Positions 21,001 to 31,237 of a DNA stretch of 43,571 bases are shown here, one piece after another; the stretch's first letter is position 1; every line of letters begins with the position of its first letter. The translations under genes were made by a program, and so were the position numbers. This DNA is from Asterionellopsis glacialis (Eukaryota; Bacillariophyta; Plagiogrammaphyceae; Rhaphoneidales; Asterionellopsidaceae), in contig WKLE02006166.1 in assembly GCA_014885115.2 (NCBI GenBank), positions 1-43,571 of the forward strand. The letters run 5' to 3'. The notes under the pieces were generated by a model. It was not told the DNA's origin and did no database searches. It saw nothing but the letters and a program-made list of their open reading frames with translations.

Positions 21001-21699
21001 CTGTTGCTCTTTGTTCTCTCTTACATGCTTCTTGATTGTCATTGTTATTTAGAAAGAATACGAATTTTCCAATTTCAGCACTCTTGCCCTTCACCTTTGA
21101 TCCAAGGTTTCATTTATCAAGTATGCATAAGTTTAATTCTTGGTCATAATATTTGCAATATGGTCAAGTTTGTTAATTCTTATTTTGAAAACAGCAGTCC
21201 CACCATAATAGTACAAGCATGTATCATGACTAAAAAAGAATGGAATTTCAAAGAATAGCCATGTATGATCTAATCTGAACCCCAACTTGTTCAGTAACAA
21301 AATATCTATGATAATTGTATAAAAAAATCCACCATAAAAATGCCCTCTTTATGAAAACACTCAACATGGAGTATACTAAATGCAGTATTGGTTTCTAAAG
21401 AAGCTTATTTAAAAAAGGCTTTATATGATTAAAAACTTTGAATAATCTTTATGTCTCTTTTTATGCCTCTTTTTTCAATTACTACTATTCTTGTTCAAAT
21501 TATGCCAAAACCTAGTGCACCTTTTCCTAAACAAGACTTAAGGACAAGCAAGGTTACAATGTTAAAAATTTGTTAGTCCTCCTCATGTTCTGTATTCAGC
21601 AGGCTTCCTCAATTGAGTTGTGAATACTATCCAGGAGTCATACCAATTACTTCTCTAATGTGCTTTGCATATTAGCTGGTCTCCAAAGTGATTAAAAAG

Positions 21700-21702
<3 letters not shown>

Positions 21703-21755
<53 letters not shown>

Positions 21756-21793
21756 CATCATCATTATTATTATCATTATTATTATTATTAGTA
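21703..21793. repeat. (ATT)n microsatellite
   Basis: About 30 ATT units with a few ATC interruptions, which suggests an old array. Confidence 0.9.
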
Positions 21794-22278
21794 CTGTTAG
21801 TTATTTTCAGGATTCCGTTTTCACCCCGGACATCCATATTGACAGAAAGGTCTTGACATTTAGATCATTACAAACATTACCATCTACAAAACTAGATGTT
21901 TGAACTTCTTGAATGTACACCATGTGTATTGATTTTACAGTCACAGTGCAGAATAAATTATGATAATAAATATACTGGATCAGCCTCAAACACTTCTTAG
22001 CCAACCAAAATTATTTAATATGCAACAACATTCTTAGTGCAACTCTTACATTTCTTTCTCCTTTAACTTGATTGTGTGGCAAACAAACATTCAAAAATAA
22101 CATACAAACCATGAATTGACTAGATGGATTGGTGATCCATGACAAGCAATGACAACAACCAACAATCCACAATGAAGGCTTTGCGCAATGAGCAAACATC
22201 CTTTGTTGACAATTAAATAGCATCGAAAATTGCTTTTGGCAGTTACACAGCAAACCTTATTGTGGATGTAACCATCAA

Positions 22279-22368
22279 TTTCATCATCAAGGGCAGATCT
22301 TTGCTAAACAAAAACCATCGCTTTAATCGTCAAGGGCAGACCATTGCTCATCAAAAACCATCTGATCA
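22279..22368. repeat. imperfect 43-bp direct repeat
   Basis: Two copies of a unit with the core CAAGGGCAGA and ending AAAAACCATC; CAAGGGCAG starts at 22288 and 22331. It sits just outside the right edge of the CpG-poor block. Confidence 0.65.
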
Positions 22369-22379
22369 ACTACAGACTA

Positions 22380-22570
22380 GGATCCTACCATATGACCTAA
22401 CGTACGGTACAGGCAGTTACTCCAGTCCCAGGTAGGTCATACATACTTACAATATATTGTACTATAAGTACCAGGACTATCATGTTTTCTCTCCCATCTA
22501 TTTAAATAAAGTACAGTACATCTCGGTACCAGGTACAGATGGAGAGCTGATTGTACCTGTACCTGGTATT
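22380..22570. repeat. GGTACC/TACCTGGTA motif cluster
   Basis: Contains GTACGGTACAGGCAG, CCCAGGTAGGTCATA, CTCGGTACCAGGTACAG and TGTACCTGTACCTGGTA, in the region upstream of the HSF gene. Confidence 0.6.
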
Positions 22571-22899
22571 AATACTTCAAGTTGCCAGGCATGGCGGAGA
22601 GTTACATTTTTCATGAAAAGGCCTTTTTCTCCGAAGGACAACTACACTCGTAGTCATTCTACATACAGTAATGATACAGGTACGCAGCATCGCAAGACTT
22701 TTGAGACTAAAACATCCCAGTCAAAACAAGAACAATACAGTAGTACCATACTCTCTCTACAGAAGAAACGCAACAGTCTCCGTTTTCAGGAGACCAGCAA
22801 GAATTGAGAAGCAAGTCTACGTTATACGAACACATCCTTTATCTGTTAACATCACACGAACACACCCCACCCAGCTTGATTCCTACATTCTTGACTGTT

Positions 22900-25026
22900 A
22901 TGACCATAAAAGTAAAGACACCGAATGGTAGTTCTTCCATTGGAAAAAACCTTCCTTCCAATGAGTTGATAATGGCTGACACCTTTCCAGCAAGTAAGTG
23001 AATCAGTACTTGTCGTTGGAGACCATTTCAATTTCGATGCGAACTCTATGGTCGTTATCCTTTCCCGGCAATATTCGGATTCTCTTTTGAGAACTTGATT
23101 CAATATTTATTGTTTTTTAAATTCTGTCCTCCTCCATCTGCAGAAGCATACATGATGATCGATCATTGCGATAAGAATGATCCAGATGTTGCATGCTGGA
23201 ATGACTTGGGAGATATGTTTATTGTCAGCGACACTTCCAAACTATCTAAAACATATTTGCCTCAATATTTCAAACATGCCAAATTTCAATCCTTCGTCCG
23301 TCAATTGAACTTGTATGGATTTCGAAGTGTGAAAAATAGCAACGATTCTTCTTCGAGCCTACCACCTGAAATTAAAAAAAGCAACGGCACGGCGTTGTGT
23401 ACTTCTGCTGTTATGTTTCGTCATGATGATTTTAAAAGGGATCATGGACATTTGTTAGATAAGATTAAACGTGCCAAAAAGGGAGACTCTTCAACTTCCA
23501 CAAAGAAGAAGAAAGAAGCAACAGCAACGCCCACTAAAGGAAACGGAAAGTCTGTCGAGCCCAAGAAAGTTTACACATCACCAGTTACCAACGGAATTGA
23601 CAAAGAAATAACGATGAGCACAAGACTTGAGATGATGGAAGTAAGGTTACGTGATGTTTCACTCATTCACAGACGTATGGAAGAAATGTCCCACAAATTA
23701 GACGTATTGATTTCCATTATGACATCATCAGAAAATGGTAAGAAAAGTAATGGACTTGGAGGAGGAATTATTCTTAAAGGCCTACCTGAAATGGATCAAA
23801 ATACATTCATCATTCCAAATGGAAAGAGACGGCGACATGGTGATATACGGGAAGACGAAAAGATGGACGGTGAATTCCGTACGAAATCACCGGTATCTAT
23901 ATCTGATAAATCTGAAGAATTTTCTCATTATTCTGGAACAAGCAGTCTTTCTAGTTCTGCTGATGGCGCCACGGGAGCAGCTATTGTGGCCGGTCAAAAA
24001 GTATTTACTACGATGGAGGCGGTGGAAGAAAAGATGTCTGATAGTGATGAAAACGAAATGCAAGAAGATGAATTTAAGAACTTCATTGACTCTATGTTAG
24101 ATGAAGATGTTGAGGATGATCGAAAACCAAGTGCTAGTCTTTCGGCTGATGATCTCATGGATAACAATAATTTTGATGCCGACATGGGCGAAGCCGATGA
24201 TCCCACCATTACAGGAACAGACATGGCATCTCCTGTTGCATTCCGCGGAGAAAGAAGTGACAACGACAGTGGTGAGTTGAACCTTGGCAGAGACCAGCAT
24301 AACCAAATGTCTATGGGACAAGACCCCGGATCTGTTTTCTTGACCAATGCCGAGAAAAATAAGCCTGCACCAGACCCAGTACACAGTGAAATGGAAGGCA
24401 TCCCCAACCAATCAAATGCAATTGTGATGCATGCAAGTGTTCACGCAGAAGCTGTACCCGATCGGCGCGATGACTACGACGAAGAAGATGGTAGAGGACG
24501 AGGTAGAAATAATGATATCAATACTGTTACAGCTGAGATAATCCCTCACACTATATCAACAGATGAAAGGACTTTTCGCTGTACACCATTTAGGTGGTTT
24601 ATGGGAATTGCGGTCCTTTGTGTGGTACTAGCCAATATCATTGTGTGGCCCATCGTTAGTATAAATAGTCAGCGAAATGATGATAGTAGCGATACAAGTG
24701 CTACTCTGAGACCACCGCCAGCTGAAAAACCAAGCGAAGACTCAGCAAGTTCCAGTGCAGGTGGTCAAGGTCCTGGTCAAGGAGGTTTTGGCCAAGGGTA
24801 TGGTCAAGGAGGTTCTGGCCAAGGTTTGGGACATGAAAGTGTAGATAGTGTAGATGAGGAAAGTGAGGAGAAAGATGAGGCAAAGATTCGAAAGAAATTA
24901 AAGCCTAGATTATTTCCTAAACCGGGTAAGGTGGTTGAAAACGATTACTCTAAATCACCACTTTTGACTGATTTTAATGTAACTTGGAATGGTCAGTCTT
25001 TCATTTGTAGCAATACTAATACATGA
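22900..25026 (+). CDS. heat shock factor-type transcription factor with predicted C-terminal membrane anchor (one intron)
   Basis: HSF-family DNA-binding protein. Exons are 22900-22993 and 23144-25026, giving 658 residues. The intron (GTAAGT...TCTGCAG, phase 1) is placed because splicing restores DTFPAKAYMMIDHC, the conserved start of the HSF domain. The DNA-binding domain spans about residues 28-135, with ACWNDLGDMFIV, YFKHAKFQSFVRQLNLYGF (recognition helix) and MFRHDDFKRDHGHLL. A basic stretch (STKKKKEA) and a heptad-like region (LEMMEVRLRDVSLIHRRMEE, about 190-224) follow, probably the oligomerisation helix. The middle is acidic and Ser-rich. At about 515-538, RWFMGIAVLCVVLANIIVWP is a strong membrane-helix candidate, followed by about 120 residues with a GQG-rich repeat. 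A tail anchor is unusual for HSF and suggests release by proteolysis; that is inference. MADTFP (22972) is an alternative start. Confidence 0.88.
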
Positions 25027-25139
25027 TCATAATTTATAAATTTGATTAATGAAAACTATTTTCTTGATATGATAAGCTCAGTTGGTTTCCAGCTTATTCC
25101 GGTATACAATTATTGACCAGACTACACGAACCATCTGTC

Positions 25140-25310
25140 CAGCAAAATACCTGGTAAGATTACACAGGATGTATATTGGTCTTGTTTGTACTGTACCAGG
25201 TACCAGCTATATTCCTTGATGCGTTAGTACTATACCATCTGCCAACCCCTATAAATAATCGAGATCGACAAATTATGTACCAGGTATACAAATAATACTA
25301 CAGGTAGGTA
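25140..25310. repeat. GGTACC motif cluster downstream of the HSF gene
   Basis: Contains ACCTGGTAAGATTAC, TGTACCAGGTACCAGC, TACCAGGTATAC and ACAGGTAGGTACGAC. No gene lies in 25027-25565, which should contain the HSF 3' region and the promoter of the next gene. Confidence 0.6.
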
Positions 25311-25565
25311 CGACTTCACATACAAAAATCAGTATCAAATAACAATACATATATATAAAGAGTACCTATTCTACTTCATAAATGTTTGTATGTGTATATT
25401 GTAGAAAAGCAAGCCCGCCAATAATACGGAATTGGATTGGGATTGTTTTGCGGGATTTGAATTTTTCTAAAGATCTAAAATTCTGTCACAAAAAAAAGCG
25501 TTAGCAAAACATTCTAGTACGGGCAAAGAAAAATTACAACAGAGAAGAAGAGATCCCACCTATCC

Positions 25566-26531
25566 ATGACGGAAGGAGCTCCGCTAGATGCACCAGATGA
25601 AATGGCTCCAGGAAGCGGCAACTTTGATAATATGGATGATGACCTATCGTTGGCAACCATGGGATCAGTCGTTACAATGGGATCAGGACCAGTTTTTACA
25701 AATCTCCAAGATGTCGAAATCAATGTCGGTCATGGAGAAGCAAATGATAATGGAGATGACAATAGGAGTATAAATTTTCATTGCGAATATGAGACATACC
25801 TTCCAATCACACCTCATGGTCTTTTGATCCTGCTTAAGAACAAAATCAATGGTACCGTGGAATTTGATGGATATGCAAGGAAACCAGACGGGAGTATGGG
25901 ACCCGCGGAGACAGACAATTTGATCCGTAACCGAGGCGATGTTGTTGTTAAAATCAATGGCTGCACTTTGAAAGGACTGCAATTCAGCAACGTACTCGGG
26001 CTCCTTCAATATTTTGTCGAACAGGATAAGACTAGTTTCGTCACTTTCAAACTTGTTGATTGTGTTGAACGAGATGCTCTTGAAGCAGCTACGAAACCAA
26101 AACCTGCCCTGGAAATTGTTGCTCAAGGATTTAAAGATACTATGAAGCACGTCCAGCAAGATCTTACCAAGGGAGTTGAGAACGTTCAGAGGGATATCAA
26201 ACGAAATAGTGACCTTGTCACGAAGAGTATTCCCAAGGGTTTAGGTATTTTTGGAGCCAGCATCAAGAAGCTCAACAAGCTTTTTTCATCTTCCAGTCTC
26301 TCCAAACACAATGAAAATGACGATGATCGTAGTACTGGTACCAACGAGACATCTAACTCATCGAAAAGTGGTTCAAGTGACAAATCGAGAAATAAGGAAT
26401 CTCTGGAAAAGGTGCAAAAAAAGTTTCGGAACATCTTAACCGGAAAGAAAGCTGTACGAGTACAGAAGGTTCTGTATGCGGAATACGATGAGACGGCAGA
26501 ATACATCCCTCGCTTTGGACGGCGATTATGA
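25566..26531 (+). CDS. PDZ-domain protein (shorter paralogue)
   Basis: Single-exon, 321 residues. A PDZ-like domain spans about residues 77-162: YLPITPHGLLILLKNKI, VEFDGYARKPDGSMGP, AETDNLIRNRGDVVVKINGC and FSNVLGLLQYF. This is the arrangement of a signalling PDZ fold (carboxylate loop, then GD.V..ING, then helix 2). It is followed by an amphipathic, probably helical segment (FKDTMKHVQQDLTKGVENVQ), a Ser/Asn/Lys-rich linker and a basic C-terminus (VQKKFRNILTGKKAVRVQK). No signal peptide or membrane helix is seen. The PDZ part closely resembles that of the gene at 28.1 kb, with matching FDGYA.KPDGS.GPAE...L.RN.GD.VV..NG, so the two look like paralogues. PDZ domains bind C-terminal peptides; partners are unknown. 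Confidence 0.8.
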   Translation: MTEGAPLDAPDEMAPGSGNFDNMDDDLSLATMGSVVTMGSGPVFTNLQDVEINVGHGEANDNGDDNRSINFHCEYETYLPITPHGLLILLKNKINGTVEFDGYARKPDGSMGPAETDNLIRNRGDVVVKINGCTLKGLQFSNVLGLLQYFVEQDKTSFVTFKLVDCVERDALEAATKPKPALEIVAQGFKDTMKHVQQDLTKGVENVQRDIKRNSDLVTKSIPKGLGIFGASIKKLNKLFSSSSLSKHNENDDDRSTGTNETSNSSKSGSSDKSRNKESLEKVQKKFRNILTGKKAVRVQKVLYAEYDETAEYIPRFGRRL

Positions 26532-28064
26532 ACTGCTTCAGAAGTTATCATGGTGGGATCTCCTTTCATGGCATCATATATTTTAATTGATTTATCCATC
26601 CTTAGTAAAAATATTAAAAACCAATATTTATAATAAATTTTCTACGAGACGACATACGTCAACTTAGAAAACGAAAGATATTGAATCGAAGAGTCGAAGA
26701 GCTTCCACTACAAACATGAGAAAGCAAAAAATACGCTGATGAAAATTTTATTTATAAAATCACATGTGTGCACATATGTGAGAATAAAAATCATCAAAGG
26801 AGAACTTGAAAACTTCTTTACATAGCATCGTGATTATTTGATGTTAAGAGTTAGATCTAACGTTTGGGTGCTTTCATAACTCAAGGGTTCAGTTTTGACA
26901 GTAATTCTGAATTCGTTAGCAACTAGAGCTCTGTTTCCTTAGAGAAGCAAAAGTTAGCCTTAGATGCCTACTTTGTTCTTCCTGGAGCTTTACTTTCAGT
27001 ACCCTGAAATTTGAGAGAGTTTCATACCTCTCTTTGATCTTGTAGAAAAAATTCAGGATCTTTTTGTTCTCTTCAAAAAATACAGTTTCCATCTACGTAC
27101 CAGTTACAGACAGTAGGCACGAAAGTGTGTACCAGTACCGTATGTACAAGGGGTACCAGTCACACGCCCAAATACCAGGTACCTTTACCGTACCTGTACC
27201 AGGTACCCTGTCACCCGCGTACCAGGTACTAGTACTTGGTACCTGTATCTTTTATGGGTCTAACTGCCAGTTTGAGGTTCTGCTTTACCTGGTAGTAGAT
27301 ACCTTGGTTGACATTAATTACTAACTCGCCTAGTTACTGCCCAACTACTGTACCTGGTACGGATAATAAGTTCCTGGTACTGTACTCGTACATAATAATG
27401 TCATTGTTATTTTAATCATCTCTATCTCGTTTCTTTGGTTTTAGAACAACTCCACTGTACCAGGTATGTGTCTAGGATTCGGAACTAGTCCTAAGAACCA
27501 AATGTAGAATACCGGTACGGGACTAAAAAATGATTGGCTTACAAGACCATTTCGATGACACCTGCCATCTTCTACGAATAAATCTACACAATTATATGCA
27601 CATATTCAGAAAGATTATCATCCACCAAAATATATTTGGAACGGATCATTTTTTTTCATTAAATATTTCGACATTTAGTTTCCGATATATTAAATTAGTA
27701 TTTCTTTAACCGTAGAACTTCGAAAAAATAATTTATATTACAGGTCATAGGTACCAATACGACTCGCGCGTTATAAGATAAAAAATTAGAATTATCTGAA
27801 GAGCTATACAGTATTTTATTTCGATACAACTTATGTTTATTTTATATGTAATTACCAGTGCCTGGGACATTATATTGATAAAACTACACCTACAGACGGA
27901 AAACGAAATATGATCGTTTGAAAAAACCAAAACGTTTCTTTTCATTTTTTTCATACGACTTTGACATCCTGATCCATGACAGAAAAAGATTAAAACAGAT
28001 ATTATAAATTGGTCAAACTAGTGCAGTAGACCAACAGTGCAACGATCACTGAGTTTTATTGATC
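26532..28064. other. intergenic sequence between PDZ paralogues
   Basis: No credible gene. AT-rich at both ends, with a large dispersed-motif cluster at 27095-27510, listed separately. Confidence 0.5.
27095..27510. repeat. largest GGTACC/TACCAGGTAC motif cluster in the window
   Basis: More than a dozen copies of TACCAG, GGTACC and CCAGGTAC variants over about 400 bp, many overlapping and in both orientations (for example ACCAGGTACCTTTACC, TGTACCAGGTACCCTG, CCAGGTACTAGTACTTGG). Because the motif is nearly self-complementary, the whole cluster could fold extensively. Confidence 0.7.
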
Positions 28065-30002
28065 ATGAGCGCAGATTCTGCGTGTCAAAGGCTCTTTATG
28101 GATGTGCTAGCTCACCAGCAATGCGACAAACATGATTGTACAGGTCCGCCAAGTCTCATGGTTGACGAGACCGATGCTTTGTCTGTTACTACTAGCTCGT
28201 CATTCGAATCTATCGATCCTCATAACATGGAAATTCATATTTCTAAAATATTTAATACAGAACAAAAATATCAACAACAGGACCATGGCTGTGTAGAATA
28301 CGAAGTTGAAATTCCCATAACCGAATATGGACTATTGTTGATGCTCAAAAATAGAAATGGAGCAGTAACATTCGATGGCTATGCCAAGAAACCAGACGGA
28401 AGTAAAGGACCAGCAGAATGTAACAATCTAGTTCGGAATTTAGGAGATACCGTTGTTGCTGTGAATGGATTTGTCATTCTCGGATTGCCCTTCACAGATA
28501 TTCTCAAGCTTATCAAGGACATTGTAAATGATAACAACCATGGTGGATTTATGTTCTTTACGTTTGTAGACGGTTTTGAGTACCGTAATCGCCAAGACAA
28601 GGTCAACGCACTCAATTCGAACTCTATGGATTTGAACGTTGCATATGAAGCTTTGGAAAACATGAGGAAAGCCAATCTAGAGGTTCAATTCGCGGATAAT
28701 ATTGATTGTACTCAATGCACACAATGTCTTAAAGCATATGTTAAGAAAGAGAAAGAACTTCAGAGCATGGTCATTGATGGAAGGCGTATGAACAGGTTTG
28801 TCAGGCGATTTAAGAAAGTGCAAAACACAGCGAAGAAAGGAGAAGGCAAAAAACGGCCCGCAAGCCCTACGAGCGTTATAGATGATTCTTACCATGGTAT
28901 AACTACTTCTACAGACAGAAATCGCAAGAAGAAGACAATCCCCAAGAAGAAACATAAAACCTGTTTGGTTTGCTGCTCTCCGGTGTGTAATGAGCACAGT
29001 TCCGAAACATTTCGTAAAGCAAATATTTTTGTTTGTGGTGAATGTTCACCACTTTTTTCGATTGATCACATCCAAGAATCTTTAGTACCAAAATTCGGCA
29101 AAGAAGATTGTCAACGACGGAAGAAACACTTGTATCGTATGATTGAGATGTACGATCGTGCCTTACTGATGCTTAAGTATTCTTCTCAATACATTGATGA
29201 AGTTTCCAATTCACTGCAAGAAAGTTCACAGAGGAACTATCGATTGAATTCTGGTGTCCGTGCATCCAGTTTAGCATCAGGAATTACAGGCGCCGTTGGA
29301 GCCGCAACAATTTTTACGCCCGCCGGGCCACCACTATTGATTGCATCTATCTTCTTTGGGGGAAGTGTAGCTGCTGTTACCACAGGTAGTGAGATTGTCA
29401 CATTTTTTAGTGAACCCAACAAGTTAGCTGACAAGATTATTTTGTTGCATGCTATGGTTAAGTCCTTAATGCGAGTGACTAATACCTTACAACGAATAGT
29501 TGTGGACCCTGACAGCCCGTTTGATATGGACGAAGAAAGAGATGATGAAAATATAATTCAACTGCCATTCAATAGACTAGACCTAATGGAGAAATTTGAC
29601 CCTTGCTGGGTTGACCCCGGTTGGGACCAGAAACAGGAAGATTGCGTCGACACCAACTGGGACCAGAAACAGGATGATTGCGTCGACCACAATTGGGACC
29701 AAAAAAGTGGAGATTCAAGTTCATACAGTAAAGAAGTGGAATTTATCACTACAGTTGCTCGAGCAGCGACCGCCCGTTGGACGAAATTTGCTGGAGAGGC
29801 GCTGAGATCTTCAAACAGTGTTACTGAAGTGAATGATCTTGATGAAACTATTCAAATAATACGTACCGGTTCTCCCCAAGAAAAAGCTAAAGCATTGCAA
29901 AGTATAGCAAAGGAAATTGAATGCATCCCCGAAACAGGAATCATATCAAATCTATGTGATGAATACATGATTCAAATAGAAAATGGTCCTAGAAAAATGT
30001 GA
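28065..30002 (+). CDS. PDZ protein with Cys-rich finger and hydrophobic Gly-rich hairpin
   Basis: Single-exon, 645 residues from the first ATG (MSADSACQRL). PDZ-like domain at about 76-165 (IPITEYGLLLMLKNRNGAVT, NLGDTVVAVNGF). Then CTQCTQCLKAYVKKEKEL, a basic linker and a second Cys/His-rich segment at about 302-330 (CLVCCSPVCNEH...CGEC), which resembles a treble-clef or FYVE-like zinc finger without matching one exactly. A predicted helix (YRMIEMYDRALLMLKYSSQY) precedes a Gly/Ala-rich hydrophobic stretch at about 397-445 (ASGITGAVGAATIFTPAG, LLIASIFFGGSVAAVTTGSE). Its shape recalls the apolipoprotein L hairpin, in spacing only. Three copies of a 12-residue WDQKQxDCVDxN unit follow at about 513-548. 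The C-terminus is helical (TIQIIRTGSPQEKAKALQSI). A role at a membrane surface is inferred. The architecture is not one I know from animals or plants. Confidence 0.78.
   Translation: MSADSACQRLFMDVLAHQQCDKHDCTGPPSLMVDETDALSVTTSSSFESIDPHNMEIHISKIFNTEQKYQQQDHGCVEYEVEIPITEYGLLLMLKNRNGAVTFDGYAKKPDGSKGPAECNNLVRNLGDTVVAVNGFVILGLPFTDILKLIKDIVNDNNHGGFMFFTFVDGFEYRNRQDKVNALNSNSMDLNVAYEALENMRKANLEVQFADNIDCTQCTQCLKAYVKKEKELQSMVIDGRRMNRFVRRFKKVQNTAKKGEGKKRPASPTSVIDDSYHGITTSTDRNRKKKTIPKKKHKTCLVCCSPVCNEHSSETFRKANIFVCGECSPLFSIDHIQESLVPKFGKEDCQRRKKHLYRMIEMYDRALLMLKYSSQYIDEVSNSLQESSQRNYRLNSGVRASSLASGITGAVGAATIFTPAGPPLLIASIFFGGSVAAVTTGSEIVTFFSEPNKLADKIILLHAMVKSLMRVTNTLQRIVVDPDSPFDMDEERDDENIIQLPFNRLDLMEKFDPCWVDPGWDQKQEDCVDTNWDQKQDDCVDHNWDQKSGDSSSYSKEVEFITTVARAATARWTKFAGEALRSSNSVTEVNDLDETIQIIRTGSPQEKAKALQSIAKEIECIPETGIISNLCDEYMIQIENGPRKM
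29620..29708 (+). repeat. 36-bp in-frame coding repeat
   Basis: Tandem 36-bp units (TGGGACCAGAAACAGG start, GATTGCGTCGAC core), two full and one partial, encoding WDQKQxDCVDxN. Confidence 0.85.
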
Positions 30003-31237
30003 AAGCAAATGTAACTTATATGTTGTTAGTGTAGATATGAATAGATAATAGTAGAAAAACTTGTCTGTTAAAAAAAATATTGCTCCATATTTTGATGCGA
30101 ATAATTTGAAAGATTAAATAATCACCGTGATACTGTATTATTTGATATTACCATGTCCGACGTTGTTACTAAGGAATTGTTAGAATTTACTTACAGCAGA
30201 AGCGGATGCGCAAAAGAAACAGGAGGAGATATCTATTTTCACGACAACTAAAGAATCGGCTACAGTACTGTACTCCATGAAGCAAGGGCGGTCGTTTCTA
30301 TTCGTTCAGAAAGTATTGTCGTCGTGTTCTCGAGAGAAAGACTCAATGAAAGACTCCAGAGTTCAATCCAGAATAGACAGTGGAAAGAGTCAAGTATTGT
30401 GTGCAATCGAGGTGTGGTGAGTAGGTTGTGTCACCCAAGGTCCCTTCAGGTGTTTATTATTCGTCATTAGACAATGATGTTGTCTGGTTCCAAGGCTGCA
30501 CAATAATATAATATGAAAATAAGGAGTAATAATACAAATCATGGTAAATTATTCGATTCTTTATCATTGATAGAATCATCATATTCCCAACAGAATAGCA
30601 TTTTAGATCCATTTATATATATATAAATTGGATGAGAAAGCACACACCGTCTTACTCGAGGTGCGGTGGGTATAGATCGGTGTGGACATTATTTTGAAAT
30701 TTAAAAAGAAAAAATGACTACTTCATTCGTGAAATTGTGGATAGCTTAAGAACTCTACAACACCAGAACTTCAACTAGAGTTTAACTTTTGTGTCTGTAC
30801 ATCGTAGTCCTACCTGGTTCGTGTACACATTTTCAAAAAATTGTGTTCTGTAGTCTACTTGTACTGGAACTCCAGAAATTTTTTTAGCGGTTTCCGTTGA
30901 GGTTTCTTTCAATACAGGGTATTATATCTATCCCTAATACATCCTGACATATCAATATAATCTTGGAAAACGCTTGTCCGTCTATTTCCATAACATTGAT
31001 ATTTAATTCCCGTTTCTAAAATTTGTGTGGCACAGATGTACCTGGTAGTTGCAGGCATGGTCAATTATATATATAGTACTTCCGACAGTACATCATGTTC
31101 ATACAGTATTGAATTTTGTCTGACTATGGATCGCTAAAATAGCATCTCCCTCTACACATTGTACGGTATTTCTTCTATGTACGTATGATATGTCCATGTA
31201 CGAATAACGAGTTGGCCTAAGCAAAGTTCTTTTCTCG
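30003..31237. other. intergenic sequence, no supported gene
   Basis: AT-rich, with a short TA repeat near 30615-30630 and isolated dispersed motifs (CCTACCTGGTTCGTGTAC near 30810, TGTACCTGGTAG near 31035). No credible gene. Confidence 0.45.

Larger units (their letters stand above)
15535..22180. other. CpG-depleted block (transposon-derived, probably formerly methylated)
   Basis: By eye only about nine CG dinucleotides occur across roughly 6.6 kb, whereas flanking intergenic DNA has them at ordinary frequency. TG and CA are abundant. The block contains the decayed piggyBac-like transposase and then unidentified sequence. Loss of CpG with gain of TpG/CpA is the expected long-term effect of cytosine methylation and deamination; methylation itself cannot be seen here. 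Edges are approximate. Confidence 0.75.
17713..22180. other. unidentified CpG-poor, AT-rich sequence
   Basis: About 4.5 kb without a recognisable gene. It contains a TGCCAT hexamer run (about 17814-17856), an AAC run (about 18060-18095) and an ATT run (about 21703-21793). All frames are short and broken. CpG scarcity links it to the adjacent transposase remnant, so older transposon fossils are the likeliest content, but no reverse transcriptase, integrase or terminal repeats could be identified. Confidence 0.5.

Noticed and set aside
21655..21837. Poly-Asn / poly-Ile open frames
   Set aside because: They are translations of the ATT microsatellite, not genes.
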